From positions 1 to 5,258 of the forward strand of contig CALASV010000402.1 in assembly GCA_937888895.1 (NCBI GenBank): 5,258 bases of DNA. The letters run 5' to 3'. This DNA comes from an uncultured Clostridia bacterium. GTDB lineage: Bacteria > Bacillota > Clostridia > Lachnospirales > Lachnospiraceae. The position numbers and the translations under genes were made by a program. The stretch's first letter is position 1, and each line of letters opens with the position of its first letter. This document shows positions 4,755 to 5,258 of this stretch, in pieces. Below the pieces are notes generated by a model, which saw nothing but the letters and a program-made list of their open reading frames with translations, ran no database searches and was not told where the DNA came from.

Positions 4755-5258
4755 ATGGGTAGAAGTATTAATTCTGGTAATATTACAAAGAAAACAATAT
4801 TGGAATCTATTAGTCAAATAAGTATTTTTAGTGTTTATTTTGATTTACCTGTAAACATAATCCAACATTGTATTGATACAGGAGAATTAATACTATCTCC
4901 AATTAGGATTGACCGTCATCCCACTGTTGGTTTTCGCTATGATAATAGAGGAAAACTAAAAATGAGAGATTTTGGTGGATATTTTTGGGGTGATTGTTTT
5001 GATGCTGTTGCATTTGTGTTATCACAATCTGGCGATGGTATCATAGATATAAGTAAAAAAGATGATTTTATTCTCGTTCTTAAACATATTGCATCAACAT
5101 TTAGTGATGTATTTTATGGTGTAAAACGAGATGAAAATCTCAAAGGACAAATAAAGGCAAATCTTGAAATAGCAAGAAATAAAAAGCCTATAATTGAATT
5201 AGTTGTCCGAAATTGGAATGAACTTGACCAATCTTATTGGAATCAATTTGGTATTAAT
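4755..5258 (+). CDS. DnaG-type DNA primase, N-terminal part (cut by window end)
   Basis: The frame is open for 168 codons from ATG at 4755 to the window end, so the catalytic TOPRIM part is missing. Residues 48-60 (SPIRIDRHPTVGF) and 70-85 (MRDFGGYFWGDCFDAV) follow the layout of the N-terminal CHC2-like module of DnaG and phage primases ('CPFH.E.tPSF' then 'y.CF.CG..GD.i..v'). Residues 153-168 (NWNELDQSYWNQFGIN) resemble the 'W...D..YW.qfGI' linker seen in primases of Bacteroidota phages. The usual zinc ligands are not all present: Ser48 replaces the first Cys, and only Cys39 and Cys81 are candidates, so the module may not bind zinc. The role would be synthesis of RNA primers at the phage fork. 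It follows ssb after a hairpin and has no Shine-Dalgarno sequence. Codon use returns to the AT-rich, mixed-Arg pattern of low-expression genes. The primase family call is fairly firm; catalytic activity cannot be judged from this part. Confidence 0.7.
   Translation, partial: MGRSINSGNITKKTILESISQISIFSVYFDLPVNIIQHCIDTGELILSPIRIDRHPTVGFRYDNRGKLKMRDFGGYFWGDCFDAVAFVLSQSGDGIIDISKKDDFILVLKHIASTFSDVFYGVKRDENLKGQIKANLEIARNKKPIIELVVRNWNELDQSYWNQFGIN

Overview
The window is almost entirely one arm of a tailed-phage DNA replication and recombination module. All genes are on the + strand, AT-rich, tightly packed and closed by TAA under the standard code. In order they are: the last ~90 codons of an unidentified protein, possibly a DNA polymerase (to 403); an SF2/SNF2-like helicase-fold protein whose ATPase motifs look destroyed (396-1784); a RecT/Erf-like single-strand annealing protein (1839-2801); an unrecognised 263-residue protein with the codon use of a highly expressed gene (2850-3641); a single-stranded DNA-binding protein with the bacterial-type acidic tip EDDLPF (3748-4674); and the N-terminal 168 residues of a DnaG-type primase cut off by the window end (4755-5258).

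No start codon in the window is preceded by a Shine-Dalgarno sequence; the leaders are A/T-rich. Together with the DDLPF-type SSB tip this suggests a phage of Bacteroidota. The gene set (SNF2-like helicase, RecT-like protein, SSB, primase) would fit a crAss-like (Crassvirales) or similar gut phage, but no structural gene is present to settle that, so the placement is inference.

The first ~127 bases do not belong to the phage. They read as mammalian interspersed repeats: the 3' end of a ruminant tRNA-derived SINE with an (AT)8 tail, then a LINE-1 3'-UTR-like stretch ending in a run of nine G. A metagenomic contig from a ruminant gut sample, with host DNA joined to the phage during library preparation or assembly, is the simplest explanation.

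Regulation: strong hairpins followed by T-rich sequence lie after the 263-residue gene (3677-3714) and after ssb (4709-4739), so ssb is bracketed by probable terminators and may form its own transcript. A 20-bp perfect palindrome at 3730-3749 runs into the ssb start codon. Arg and Glu codon choice shifts sharply between the helicase-like gene (AGA, GAA) and the 263-residue and ssb genes (CGT; GAG in the former), which suggests much higher expression of the latter two. The likely joint function is handling single-stranded DNA: coating by SSB, annealing by the RecT-like protein, priming by the primase and synthesis by a polymerase that may be the truncated first gene.
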